From Defluviitaleaceae bacterium (GTDB lineage: Bacteria; Bacillota; Clostridia; Lachnospirales; WQUN01), in contig WQRX01000031.1 of the NCBI GenBank assembly GCA_009786535.1, positions 1-39,574 of the forward strand: a stretch of 39,574 bases of DNA, read 5' to 3'. How positions within the stretch are numbered: position 1 is the first letter of the stretch; each line of letters begins with the position of its first letter. Below are positions 9,701-18,179 of this stretch, piece after piece. The translations under genes and the position numbers were made by a program. Under the pieces are notes generated by a model. The model was not told where the DNA came from. It saw only the letters and a list, made by a program, of their open reading frames with translations, and did not search any database.

Positions 9701-10305
9701 TTGCTCACTATAATGGGAACAGTCACTGCTTGGTTGCGAATCCCTTCAATACCGCTGTTAATAGTAAACACAGGCCCATCTGCCGGCTGTGTTGTACCGC
9801 TTCCCACCGTTATGCTACCCGATACGGTAGTAGATGCCGTCAACAAATCTCCCGTCGCGTTTGAAGGAATTCCATTCGGTATGTTCGTAAACCCAAGATT
9901 AATTGCACTCGTACTAAGCGGTGCATCATTGCGCACAAAAAAGTTTAATTCAATAACCGTGCCATTCACGTACCAATTTTCGGTGTCGTCATTAACAAGG
10001 GATATCCATTGTGTGCCTTGTACTGTACTCATTAGAAATTGGTCATTCAACGGCATTTCCGCTACAGGTGCAATAACATCCTGTAGCTGTAAAACAGCAG
10101 GGTCATAAGAAACCACTAACCCCACTGCGGTAAATCCCGGATTGTTTGCAACGCGAATGGGAATGGTTATTGATTCTCCCCGTGAAACCTCGGCACCCGA
10201 TTCGATAGAGAACGTCAACAACCCAGCCGCTGTTGAATGAAAAATCAACAGCGGCATCAACAATGAAACAATGGTCAAAAAAATGACAATTCGCTTTTTA
10301 ATCAT
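6730..10305 (-). CDS. Secreted five-cohesin scaffold-like protein with stalk domain
   Basis: The 1191-residue product starts with a signal peptide (MIKKRIVIFLTIVSLLMPLL, cleavage near residue 27). Five cohesin-like modules begin near residues 29, 177, 402, 633 and 859. Each opens with a form of ITVPIxVSNNPGFxxxGLxxTYDPAVLxL and includes a conserved MPLNxQF..GTQWIPLxN segment. Modules 2-3, 3-4 and 4-5 are separated by List-Bact/Flg_new-type repeats (NNPxGxxxGQxGAGxH..GYxFxGWSS). A Pro/Thr linker (TPMPTPRPTPIPTPAPT) leads to a C-terminal copper-amine-oxidase-N-like domain (about 1075-1191, with TLIPVRETFERLGF and MVPFVQL). In Clostridia such domains often occur as surface stalks. There is no LPxTG or SLH motif. 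The ATG overlaps the TGA of the MACPF gene by one base, so translation is coupled. Binding to the neighbour's dockerins is inference. Confidence 0.88.
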   Translation of the reverse strand: MIKKRIVIFLTIVSLLMPLLIFHSTAAGLLTFSIESGAEVSRGESITIPIRVANNPGFTAVGLVVSYDPAVLQLQDVIAPVAEMPLNDQFLMSTVQGTQWISLVNDDTENWYVNGTVIELNFFVRNDAPLSTSAINLGFTNIPNGIPSNATGDLLTASTTVSGSITVGSGTTQPADGPVFTINSGIEGIRNQAVTVPIIVSNNPGFAAAGIILTYDPAILLLTNVVAPIADMPLNAQFAPSAVPGTQWIPLLNDVPVNWYNNETVIYLTFQVYSNAMLGASAVNIGFTTTPNGIPADADGNLLTASTTVSGSVLVREGQQHLPSEYSITIINNPPGVIIGQTGAGMHVSGNTVNLFSGNREGYTFTGWSSMININNASNANASFVMPSNNVTVTAQWTPITQNNLTFSIDTGITAMRNRNVTIPIRVSNNPGFAVAGLMLTYDSAVLSLLNVSAPVTEMPLNPQFTLSTEPGTQWIPLLNEIPVNWHGNGPVVNLTFNVNAGAALGTSAININFTSVPNGTPSNAAGNLITASTAVSGSVIVEDELPILPDEFLVTINNNPSGIVSGQSGAGLHAPGTVVNLNAGNRAGYVFSGWSSAVTINNPSNVNASFIMPSGNVVVTANWTAVVQPQRLTFTVDSGIPATRNQIVTVPIRVSNNPGFVTTGLEITYNPAALQLTNVNAPVPAMPLNAQFSMSTTPGIQWIPLLNTSLTNWHGNEVVVNLTFMVRATAPLGSSSITLSFTSAPDGMPGNAAGQILSSATTVSGSVIISGEAIQPTQHSVTMINNPTGMVSGQMGAGVHTVGAWVNISAGNRPGYTFTGWSSNAPINNNFNANAGFIMPAHNVTITVNWTPIPVTTDFTFAVGTGLSAVRGSTITVPINVSNNPGFVAVGMVVTYNPAVLQLTNVTAPITAMPLNAQFSLSATAGTQWIPLINTGLVNWHGNGTVANLTFTVRANAPLGNSTVGLSFTASPNGTPSNAAGQIIHTAKTASAGISITATATTQPAPTTTPQATQDPNVGQDVAPQNEPQDNVRPSVLPDINLPTPMPTPRPTPIPTPAPTIILTEPIAQPAPIVLTTLLNGRTINFANQPPIIMPCGTTLIPVRETFERLGFSVTWDSTTRTATLTRERTIITITDGSRLFTVHGITRQHDNLPAQMINGHLMVPFVQLMNNVGVRAWRDEYNVLHLFQA

Positions 10306-13300
10306 CAGTTGCCACCTTGCGGCCCTAAAATAATGCCGGGTTGCGCAAAGAATCTAAGGAATAGAATTAAATCCGCGCTGTCAATGCGTCCGTCACCATT
10401 TACATCAGCTTCAGGCGGTAAGGTGCTTCCGGGCTGGGCGAACAATCGAAGCATTGATACCAAGTCTGCGGTTGTAACCTCCCCTGTTCCGGTCAAGTCA
10501 CCGAAGATAATGCCTTGCCCTTGCGTAACCGTGAAACTCAACGATGATTCTACATTAATTCCTGCATCACCTGTTACACGCAAGATGGCCGTATAAGCCG
10601 CCGCTCTTGCACTCAATCCATTCACAGGGCGCACAGAAATTGTTACCGAACCACCGACAGGTATTGTTGTTGCAGACAACCCTTCGTTAATCTCAAAGTA
10701 AGCGTTGTTTAACAAAGCCTCAAGACCGGTAATTGGCACCGTTCCAATGTTTTCAATAACAAATAATTGGGAACGCGCTTCGTTGTTGTATCCCGCTTGT
10801 GCCGAAATAAATACATGGGATGTTGGGTTTATTCTTGCGTCAATAATGGGTGCATCGCTAACGACAAAGGATAAATTGACGGTATGGCGCACATCATGGC
10901 TACCCGTGATAACCAGTGTACCTTCATACGGGGTAGCCGAAGCAGTAAGCCCTGCAACCGGTCTTACATAAATAGTTTTACTTTCGCCCGCATTCAATGT
11001 TGATGAAACAAATGGGGCATCAATCGTAAAATATGCGTTGGTGATAACGGCAGTCAAGTCGGTGATATTCACCGTGCCGTTATTATTCACCACAACGGCG
11101 CGTGCCATACCCGCAGGGTCGTACCCCAATTGCGCCGCCGGAAATGCCACATACAGCGGATTCATCGCAATCGATACTACAGGCTCGTCACTTACTATAA
11201 ATTCCAGCACAACAACCAGTTCAATATTATTATCAGCCACCACTTCAAGCACGCCGAAATAATTACCCACTGGCAATCCCGCAATGGGTCGCACCCCAAT
11301 GGTTGCAGATGTGTCTGGTGCCAATGTAGCTGTCGATAATGGCGTGCTGATTTCAAATTGCACCCCTGTAGGCAATACATGCATGGCGGCAGTTAAGTTG
11401 GTGAGCGTACCTGTGCCGGTGTTGGTAATTGTGAAGATTTGCTCCATGGCGGCGTTATTGTAGCCGACTTGTGCCATGGGGAATGTTTTGGTTTCGGGGG
11501 TGATGGCTGCATGATACATTTGCGTTGCGGGCGTTGAAATGTACCCATGGGCAACCGCGAACGGAACATTTTGGATAAATGCGTTTCTTATGCTACCGGG
11601 GACAATATCAAGTGAAATGGCATACTGCGGTGCAGTCGCCCCATCCAGTATTTCAAATTCCAAAACAACAATGTCTCCATTGTGCAGATTGTTTGCAGTT
11701 GCAAGCGCATCTGCCCATGTAAAACGGACGGGTGATGTGCCATCCCGGTCAGGGGGATGCATGGGTGAATTTAATTCATCCGTGTTGTCATACCCTGTAA
11801 ACCGCAGTGCTGTATCATTGAACGAAACATAAAAGCCCATAGAGGTAATACCAGGGTTATTGGAAATACTTATCGGGATTTTTACCGTTTCTCCCACTTC
11901 ACCAAATGCATTACCCACATGAAGGGTAGCTGCGCTCAATGGTTGCAAATTGAAACCTATGACTGGGGTAGGTGGTGTCCATGGTAAAATTCCAAAGTCA
12001 GACCAACCTGCTGTATGGCGCATCAGCACAAATGCATCCACCATATCTACCGCGCCGTCAGCATTCACATCGGCGGCAAACATATTCACATAGGCAAGCC
12101 CGGGCATAATGCTGGGAATACTCCAGCCCGCTGTCAATCGCGTAAGGATGACTGCATCAGCCATATCAATATCACCATCATCATTGACATCGCCAAGGTT
12201 ATATTGGGCAACAATTACACTTCCGTTAATCGCATGGAAATGTATCGGTTGCACCATCGTATTTAACGTACTACCGGGGATGGGCGTGATGATAATGTCA
12301 TAGCTATCGGGGATTGCGTCGCCCGACGCCAAGAATGTCAATGTTGCAATTATCCCGTTGTTCATGTTATTAGTCGCGGTAAGAGGGTCGCTCCATGTTA
12401 AACGAACAGGGGAAGTACCGTCATGTGTGGGGTGCATGGGAGCGTTAAGCGCACCAGTGTTTGCTACGTTTACAAGCGTCATTGCGGTATCGTCAAATGC
12501 AACGTAAAAGCCCATTGCGGTAATGCCCGGGTTGTTGGCGATGCTGATATCCACCGTTGCGGTATTGCCCGGCAAAGTCGTTGCCGTAGAAACCGCAATC
12601 AACGCCACCGAATCGGCAACTACCGTAACCGTGGCACTTGCTGCCAACCCGCCTTCAACGGAAGTCGCAGTAATCACCGCCACCCCTTCCGAAACCGCCG
12701 TGACAAATCCGTCTTCATTCACCAAGGCAATATCAGGGCGGTTGGAGTGCCAAGTCACATCGGAATCATTCACCCCAACTACATTTGCCCACAAGAAATC
12801 CGTTGCACCTACCATCAACGTTATCGTATCGCGATTCATTGAAATGCCCGGCAACGGACGCACATGAACGAACACATCCACCGTGAAAGCACCGTCCATA
12901 ACCGTCACCACAAAATCACTAACGCTCAACACGCCATGGGACAGGGTAAAGTCTGTAGTCACTTCCCTGCGCCCGGTGTTAAATACTCGCGTCACTTCCA
13001 AACCATCGGGATTAAACTGCTCACCATCAATATACGTCAGCACCGTAGGAGGCTTGGTAATTTCAATGCCCGTTTGCATCTCGGGGGTTACGGTAAAAGT
13101 TAAATCGTCGAAAATCCTATCTGCGCCACCGCGCCGACAGTGGTAAATCAATCGGGCAAAAGTATCAAACGCTACCAGCGGATTGCGAGGAAAAATAATG
13201 TCAAGGTCATGCCCGCTGATGCGGTAAATATCACCGCTAGCACGTTCTACCCTTGCACTAAACTCGGCTAAATCAGCCCGCCCAAGGACATGCCCCGCCA

Positions 13301-16300
13301 TGAAATTCGTATCGGCAGGCAACTGCTCAATGACGAAGTTCGTAATTGAATCGGGAAGCACATTGACGGTTATCGTGTGGTAAATACGCGAATCGGTAAT
13401 CGCCGAAATCCGCACCGTTTCCTGCCGCGCAAAGCGGAAAACATCATGGCTGAAATGCAACTCGTCAAATGATAACTCCCTTACAGAACCATCACTGAAA
13501 GTACCCATCACCGTCAATCCCACAGGGTTAAAGTGTTGCCCCACAAAATATTGAGTGGGGAATGATGGGGGGATTTCTACATAGGCAATGTTGGTCAATT
13601 CATACGGGCCGACAGTAACCGTAAAATAACCCCGGTCAATCCGTGTGGCATATCGCGAATCGGAATGAGTGACGGTGACAACTTTTTCACCCTCCGTTGC
13701 GGTAATATCAAAAGGATGCTGCACAATCAAGTTGTTCCGCTCAATAAAGCGGATATTACCATTGCTATATTCCACCTGCCATGCCAGCCCGTACAGGTCA
13801 AGTTGCGCACCCTGCGCAAACCGCGTTCTTACAGGCGTTATTAACCTAACGCGGTCAACACGCGGCGCAACCACCGTGACAGGCACGCGGCTTCTATGAA
13901 CGCTGTTGGCAGAAGAATACACAATTGTAATATGACTCTGCCCGGAGGTGCTAAAATCGTAGAGTAGGGTTACATTTCTATCTCTTGTGATTTCCCTGTA
14001 TGGAGTCAAGTTGTCGGTGTAGAAAATGCGCATCCTGCTCGCGATATCTCGCGGAAGGATATGCCCCTGCTCGAATTGCAATGCACCGGCGGGAAGCACC
14101 ACCGCAATTTCAGGACGCGTTGGGCGATTTAAGAGAGGGATACAGTTATCACCACAGTTGGCAATGCAATTATTTAAGTGATTGCTTCCACTGCGCACCC
14201 AAATAGGAATCGGTGGTTGCGGCACTGGAAACCACTCATTAACAATCCCTGGATTTGCAAGAACATCAGCACTTGTACGTACAACTCCAATCGTAATATT
14301 TCCACCAGCAAAGCTATGCCCAAGAGTTAGACTCCGTGCATTTGTTCGTTGGCCAGAAGCTCCACCATATCTGTATGAATTTATTCCCAACGCAGACGCA
14401 TTATCAGTAGTTGTACCTAGCGGTGTGGAAATGAGTAAATTAGTCAGCGTTACAGCGCTGTTTTCCCTTGCACCTACAAACCCTGCTGCAATAGCGCGAC
14501 TTGTGTTTGCATTAGTCCCCCCAGACGAACGATTGTTCCTTGCGCGAGCATATATACGTGGGCTTGAGACATAACTGTTAGAGATTGTAACAGAAGTATT
14601 TCGCCCGTCTATAAAGCCAATAAATCCACCTGCATAGGCATTAGTTGCATAACTGCCAACTTGACCTATCCTTTGCGCGTTCGCAATAACATCGCTCGAT
14701 ACCTGACTTCGCTCAACTCTCACAGTGCCGCCAGTGACTGCACCAATAAGTCCTCCTGCATGAGACCTATTGTGATTATTATAACTCGTGCGACGAGTAT
14801 GCGCAAAAACAACGCCGCCGGCAACAGACACATTTTCAATGGACACAATGCCGCCAGTTACTAAACCGATTAACCCACCTGCTCTTCCATGTTGATTGCT
14901 GACATTAATAGTCCTTACCCCGGCAGTTCCATTAAGGTCAATGTTCCCACTTGCATTGCTGGGGGTACTTATGGCTAACTGACCAGCAATTCCAACATTA
15001 AGATTTCTAATTGTCATATTATTGCCGATACTGCCAAAAAGCCCCGCATTTACATGCGTACCATTGGTGTGCAAATTGCTAATCGTAAAACCGTTGCCGT
15101 CAAGCGTACCACGGAAATCATTTATTGGCTCCCACATGCTCGACAACACTATCGGCCGCATAAGCACAACATATCTACCGGCAGTAGCCGCGCCCCCCGA
15201 TAATGCGTTCCTTAACTCCGCTTGCAATTGCGCTTGCGTACCACCACTCGCACCGATGCGCACCGCATTTGTTGGAATAGTATTCGACATTCCCCTTAAA
15301 GCTGGCAACTGCGCTTGATTAGGCACTGTTGGCGCAATTGGCACATTTACAATCGGAGTTTCATAAAAAAACTCACTCAAAAACCCCATATCCCTACGAA
15401 GGCGCTCATGCGTATAATATTGAACAAGTTCATTGATGCGCGTTCGGTTTTCGCGGGGCAACAGCTCCCATATATATACATATTCATTACTAATTCGTCG
15501 GTCGGGTATATCCAAAATTTCAGACCTTTCCCACCAATTACCGCTGTTTAATCGACCAAGCCATTCTTGAATTGCATTATTAACAACTTGTTCACTGGTA
15601 CCCACGATTGCGCCACCACCACCACCAATAAAATTCGAAGTGATATTAGTGTGCGCAACATTATTCGCGTGAGCGTTTCGTGCATTGTTTATCGCTATAA
15701 TCGTCCCCGTTAACTCGCTGGTTGTTTGAACAGCACTATTAAATGAATCATTAAACGAATTTATTGTTGTTTCACCCCATCCGCCGGCTTCATATCTCGT
15801 TAAAATGTATGTGCCGTATCGTTGAAACAATTCACTAGGCGGCATTGTCAGCAAATTTTGCCTAAACGAATCATCTAGCTGCGCCTGTATCAACTCACTT
15901 GGAATTGTGTTGAAATCAACAATTTGATACACAGCACGCCTGTGCCATTGCCGTGCAGTAAAATGCATTTGGCTGGACGAACTTTGTGTAGTAGTGTTCG
16001 TGATATGTTGATACGTAGTTTCGAAACGCGATTTAACAGACGCCTTAACAACGCCTATATTAAACCCTGTCCTTACGGTAGCATTAAGACTAAATCCTCC
16101 ACCTCTTGCAGCATCGTGCAAATATTCTTGCCACGAAGAGCCGTAGGTGATTGTAGTAAAGGTTTCATTTGAACCTGTTTCAACGCGCAATAAATTCGCA
16201 TCACGGAAAACCTCAAATGTATCGTCTCTAAAAATGCGGTGCGCCGGCGTTAAATTGTCAATACGTAACGTCCGATTTCTTGGGTCAGCAGCCAGCGCGT

Positions 16301-16487
16301 TAAACCCCCGTAACAAATGCCCAAGCCCAAGCGCATCAGGAATATTTGAGGATGCCGGCGCAATAGGTGCAAATCCATCAGTACCTGCACTTTGCAATCC
16401 AGAGGCCAAAGCATCCATGGGGACAGACGAAATCGCCATCAAAAACGCAATTACAAATGCCATAACTTTTTTCATCGTCTTTTTCAT
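10305..16487 (-). CDS. Secreted MACPF (perforin-like) protein with GLUG, Ig-like, cohesin and dockerin modules
   Basis: The frame opens at 16541, but the ATG at 16487 follows AAAGGTGAT and begins a normal signal peptide (MKKTMKKVMAFVIAFLMAIS, ALA cleavage), giving 2060 residues. A MACPF domain spans about 75-380, with the signature YGTYILTRYEAGGWGE at 224-239 (family pattern YGTHY..GG). Next come GLUG-type repeats (about 475-690, AGGLIGxVTGG), a Cys cluster (CIANCGDNC, about 770), five Ig-like type-3 segments and one Big_2 (about 1212-1293). Then follow a cohesin-like module (about 1295-1427), dockerin 1 (about 1430-1500, DVNDDGDIDMAD and DVNADGAVDMVD), a second cohesin (about 1510-1650), three repeats opening with FPMAQVGYNN-like text, and a C-terminal dockerin (DLTGTGEVTTAD, DVNGDGRIDSAD). 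MACPF proteins form oligomeric pores. The target and role here are unknown. The promoter region abuts an invertible segment. Confidence 0.88.
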   Translation of the reverse strand: MKKTMKKVMAFVIAFLMAISSVPMDALASGLQSAGTDGFAPIAPASSNIPDALGLGHLLRGFNALAADPRNRTLRIDNLTPAHRIFRDDTFEVFRDANLLRVETGSNETFTTITYGSSWQEYLHDAARGGGFSLNATVRTGFNIGVVKASVKSRFETTYQHITNTTTQSSSSQMHFTARQWHRRAVYQIVDFNTIPSELIQAQLDDSFRQNLLTMPPSELFQRYGTYILTRYEAGGWGETTINSFNDSFNSAVQTTSELTGTIIAINNARNAHANNVAHTNITSNFIGGGGGAIVGTSEQVVNNAIQEWLGRLNSGNWWERSEILDIPDRRISNEYVYIWELLPRENRTRINELVQYYTHERLRRDMGFLSEFFYETPIVNVPIAPTVPNQAQLPALRGMSNTIPTNAVRIGASGGTQAQLQAELRNALSGGAATAGRYVVLMRPIVLSSMWEPINDFRGTLDGNGFTISNLHTNGTHVNAGLFGSIGNNMTIRNLNVGIAGQLAISTPSNASGNIDLNGTAGVRTINVSNQHGRAGGLIGLVTGGIVSIENVSVAGGVVFAHTRRTSYNNHNRSHAGGLIGAVTGGTVRVERSQVSSDVIANAQRIGQVGSYATNAYAGGFIGFIDGRNTSVTISNSYVSSPRIYARARNNRSSGGTNANTSRAIAAGFVGARENSAVTLTNLLISTPLGTTTDNASALGINSYRYGGASGQRTNARSLTLGHSFAGGNITIGVVRTSADVLANPGIVNEWFPVPQPPIPIWVRSGSNHLNNCIANCGDNCIPLLNRPTRPEIAVVLPAGALQFEQGHILPRDIASRMRIFYTDNLTPYREITRDRNVTLLYDFSTSGQSHITIVYSSANSVHRSRVPVTVVAPRVDRVRLITPVRTRFAQGAQLDLYGLAWQVEYSNGNIRFIERNNLIVQHPFDITATEGEKVVTVTHSDSRYATRIDRGYFTVTVGPYELTNIAYVEIPPSFPTQYFVGQHFNPVGLTVMGTFSDGSVRELSFDELHFSHDVFRFARQETVRISAITDSRIYHTITVNVLPDSITNFVIEQLPADTNFMAGHVLGRADLAEFSARVERASGDIYRISGHDLDIIFPRNPLVAFDTFARLIYHCRRGGADRIFDDLTFTVTPEMQTGIEITKPPTVLTYIDGEQFNPDGLEVTRVFNTGRREVTTDFTLSHGVLSVSDFVVTVMDGAFTVDVFVHVRPLPGISMNRDTITLMVGATDFLWANVVGVNDSDVTWHSNRPDIALVNEDGFVTAVSEGVAVITATSVEGGLAASATVTVVADSVALIAVSTATTLPGNTATVDISIANNPGITAMGFYVAFDDTAMTLVNVANTGALNAPMHPTHDGTSPVRLTWSDPLTATNNMNNGIIATLTFLASGDAIPDSYDIIITPIPGSTLNTMVQPIHFHAINGSVIVAQYNLGDVNDDGDIDMADAVILTRLTAGWSIPSIMPGLAYVNMFAADVNADGAVDMVDAFVLMRHTAGWSDFGILPWTPPTPVIGFNLQPLSAATLHVGNAFGEVGETVKIPISISNNPGITSMGFYVSFNDTALRFTGYDNTDELNSPMHPPDRDGTSPVRFTWADALATANNLHNGDIVVLEFEILDGATAPQYAISLDIVPGSIRNAFIQNVPFAVAHGYISTPATQMYHAAITPETKTFPMAQVGYNNAAMEQIFTITNTGTGTLTNLTAAMHVLPTGVQFEISTPLSTATLAPDTSATIGVRPIAGLPVGNYFGVLEVVADNNIELVVVLEFIVSDEPVVSIAMNPLYVAFPAAQLGYDPAGMARAVVVNNNGTVNITDLTAVITNAYFTIDAPFVSSTLNAGESKTIYVRPVAGLTASATPYEGTLVITGSHDVRHTVNLSFVVSDAPIIDARINPTSHVFISAQAGYNNEARSQLFVIENIGTVPITGLEALLNNAYFEINEGLSATTIPVGGSVTISVRPVNGLSARAAAYTAILRVTGDAGINVESSLSFTVTQGQGIIFGDLTGTGEVTTADLVSMLRLFAQPGSTLPPEADVNGDGRIDSADLILFLRFFAQPGIILGPQGGN

Positions 16488-16536
16488 TTCAATCACCTTT
16501 CGCACCCGCGCGGGGTATGTTAAATTGGGGTATGCT

Positions 16537-16580
16537 GGCATCTAACAAAAAGCCTTTATTGCGGCTACTCAATAGATGCC
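16537..16580 (-). promoter_or_regulatory. Structured 5' leader upstream of the MACPF gene
   Basis: An 8-bp outer stem (GGCATCTA/TAGATGCC) encloses a nested 4-bp AGCC/GGCT hairpin. On the minus strand the inner hairpin is followed by five T residues, so the two structures could compete as an attenuator. It lies about 50 bp upstream of the MACPF start codon and inside the region any switch-derived transcript would cross. I could not match it to a known riboswitch class. Confidence 0.4.
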
Positions 16581-16693
16581 AACTGCGCACAAACAACATT
16601 TTCACTTTTCAATGACCCAAAATTAAAAATCCGATACCTCCAAACGAAAATCACATGCGAATGCTTCTATTTCAAAAACAATTCCCATCGCAC

Positions 16694-16719
16694 TTTCGTA
16701 AAGTATCGTCCTTGACGAA
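16694..16719 (+). repeat. Left inverted repeat, candidate recombinase crossover site
   Basis: This 26-bp copy reads TTTCGTAAAG, then TATCGTC, then CTTGACGAA on the plus strand. With the next A the two 10-bp half-sites are inverted copies differing at one position. It is identical over 26 bp to the reverse complement of 18180-18205, and the match ends abruptly on both sides. It lies 207 bp upstream of the MACPF start codon. Confidence 0.85.
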
Positions 16720-16759
16720 AAAAGTCGTACAAACCCGTTAAATAACGAACTTGTACGGC
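16718..16759 (-). terminator. Terminator of the recombinase gene
   Basis: On the minus strand a hairpin with a perfect 7-bp TTGTACG/CGTACAA stem, extended by an outer G-C pair and an inner CGTTA/TAACG element, is followed directly by six T residues. The T tract overlaps the last bases of the left inverted repeat. It would stop recombinase transcripts before they reach the MACPF operon. Confidence 0.7.
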
Positions 16760-16784
16760 TCATTGACCATAAATTTGACCAGAT

Positions 16785-17927
16785 TTAACCTTCGTTTCCG
16801 ATATACCGCTCCAGCTTGTTTATTCCCTCGCGTTTTTGCTCAAATGAGGAATGGACGTAGCGGTTAAGCGTAATATTTACGTTGGCGTGTCCCAGCATTT
16901 CACTAAGCGATTTTATGTCTACCCCTGCTTCAATGCAGCGGGTAGCGAATGTGTGACGGAGGGCGTGGAAATTGGCATCGGGAATATTTGCCGATTTTAC
17001 TATCTTCAAAAAATGATTTTGCATTGTGCGCGGTTCTGTGTATGTGAAATTGTCTGTGCCTAAAAAATGGGCATGATTGCAAACGGAAAAACGCCGAAGC
17101 AACGGGGATATAAATGTAGGGATAGGAATGACCCTTATCGACCGTAGGCTCTTTGGGGTATCGGTGATGATTTTCGTTTTACTCTTATCATCATTCAAAT
17201 TTTTTATCCTTTGCATAGTATGCCGAACCGATAACATATCATATTCGGGTGATATATCTTGCCATAGTAATGCGCAGACCTCACCAATGCGGAGGCCTGT
17301 GTATAGGCAGAGTAATATGCCCAGCTTATGAATATTGATGTCGGTGGTTAATACGGTTTCAAGCGCGGCTTGTTCTTGGCGCGACAGCACCCGCATTGCT
17401 TCTTGGTATTGCTTTGGGTAAGTGGTAATGATGCGACTGGCGATAATTTTTTCGTTCCACGCAAAATCCATAATGGATTTGATTATGGAAAGTATATCCC
17501 GCACGGTTTTGGGCGATAACCCACCTCGACCATCGGCTCGGCCACATTCCAGCTTCTCTTTGGCGAAGCGGTTAATTTCCAAAGCGGTCAAGCGATGAAT
17601 CCTGTGTTCTCCGAATGAGGGCAATATATGAAGGTCGAGCGCAGATGTGTAGCCGGCATATGTAGAGGGCTTCACTTTTAAGACAATTACAGACAACCAT
17701 TGTTTTGCTATATGGGCAAATGTTAAAGTATGGTTGTTGGTGACGACGCACGGCTTTTCGACATGGGGGTTAGCTTTGATTGCCGCAAGATGGTTTTTTA
17801 CCTCTGTGCATGACCTTCCATAGACAGAACCATAAATTGCTTTACCGTTGAAATCACGGTGCTTGGGGTAGCGACCTTCCCAGCGTCCGTCCTTACGCTT
17901 GTAAATGTTCTTTCCTGCTTTTGGCAA
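16785..17927 (-). CDS. Tyrosine recombinase/integrase enclosed by inverted repeats
   Basis: The 380-residue product is a complete Tn916-Int-like tyrosine recombinase. It has an N-terminal AP2-like arm-binding region (about 5-50, KRKDGRWEGRYPKH), a SAM-like core-binding domain (about 68-165) and a C-terminal catalytic domain. The catalytic residues are R213 (TGLRIGE), H321 and R324 (HALRHTFA), H347 (LGHANV) and the nucleophile Y357 (NRYVHSS). The start is TTG, fixed by a perfect GGAGGT seven bases upstream. No excisionase-like gene is adjacent. The inverted 26-bp sites on both sides suggest that it inverts its own segment. A role as integrase of a larger element is the alternative. Confidence 0.93.
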   Translation of the reverse strand: MPKAGKNIYKRKDGRWEGRYPKHRDFNGKAIYGSVYGRSCTEVKNHLAAIKANPHVEKPCVVTNNHTLTFAHIAKQWLSVIVLKVKPSTYAGYTSALDLHILPSFGEHRIHRLTALEINRFAKEKLECGRADGRGGLSPKTVRDILSIIKSIMDFAWNEKIIASRIITTYPKQYQEAMRVLSRQEQAALETVLTTDINIHKLGILLCLYTGLRIGEVCALLWQDISPEYDMLSVRHTMQRIKNLNDDKSKTKIITDTPKSLRSIRVIPIPTFISPLLRRFSVCNHAHFLGTDNFTYTEPRTMQNHFLKIVKSANIPDANFHALRHTFATRCIEAGVDIKSLSEMLGHANVNITLNRYVHSSFEQKREGINKLERYIGNEG

Positions 17928-18123
17928 AATGATTACCTCCGAATAATTTGATTTTCCTTTCCATACGGATTTTATTCGGAACTTGCGCTGGCGTTTTTGA
18001 CCAGAAATTTGACGGCTATAAAATTTGCATAAAAATGCACCCGCTTTATTTCCTGCGTTTTCTTTGTGGATTAGCTGAATTGCTATTAGTTTTCCACAGA
18101 ACCCATTTTTATTAGCTTATATA

Positions 18124-18152
18124 TTGACACACCAAAGAATATAGCATTTAAT
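18124..18152 (+). promoter_or_regulatory. Outward promoter inside the invertible segment
   Basis: TTGACA at 18124-18129, a 17-base spacer and TTTAAT at 18147-18152 form a sigma-A type promoter pointing right. Predicted initiation is near 18159, about 20 bases before the right inverted repeat. The -10 has T in place of the highly conserved second-position A, so strength is uncertain. In the opposite orientation of the segment it would fire toward the MACPF gene. A weaker minus-strand promoter (CTGACA-16-TATTCT, 18136-18163) overlaps it and could serve the recombinase. Confidence 0.6.
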
Positions 18153-18179
18153 GGTATTGTCAGTTTGACGGCAGTAGCG

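Noticed and set aside
7040..10108. Several long plus-strand ORFs antisense to the cohesin gene
   Set aside because: They are shadows caused by the repetitive codon pattern of the cohesin modules on the minus strand. They lack ribosome sites and recognisable domains.
6730..10305. CRISPR-like or tandem DNA repeats in the cohesin gene
   Set aside because: The repeats are diverged protein modules of about 140 and 80 residues, not short identical repeats with spacers. No CRISPR array was seen in the window.
16541..16541. ATG at 16541 as start of the MACPF protein
   Set aside because: It would place 18 polar residues before the signal peptide and has no ribosome site. The ATG at 16487 has AAAGGTG upstream.
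16488..16600. c-di-GMP or other known riboswitch in the MACPF leader
   Set aside because: The conserved core of the GEMM classes is not present. Only generic nested hairpins are seen.
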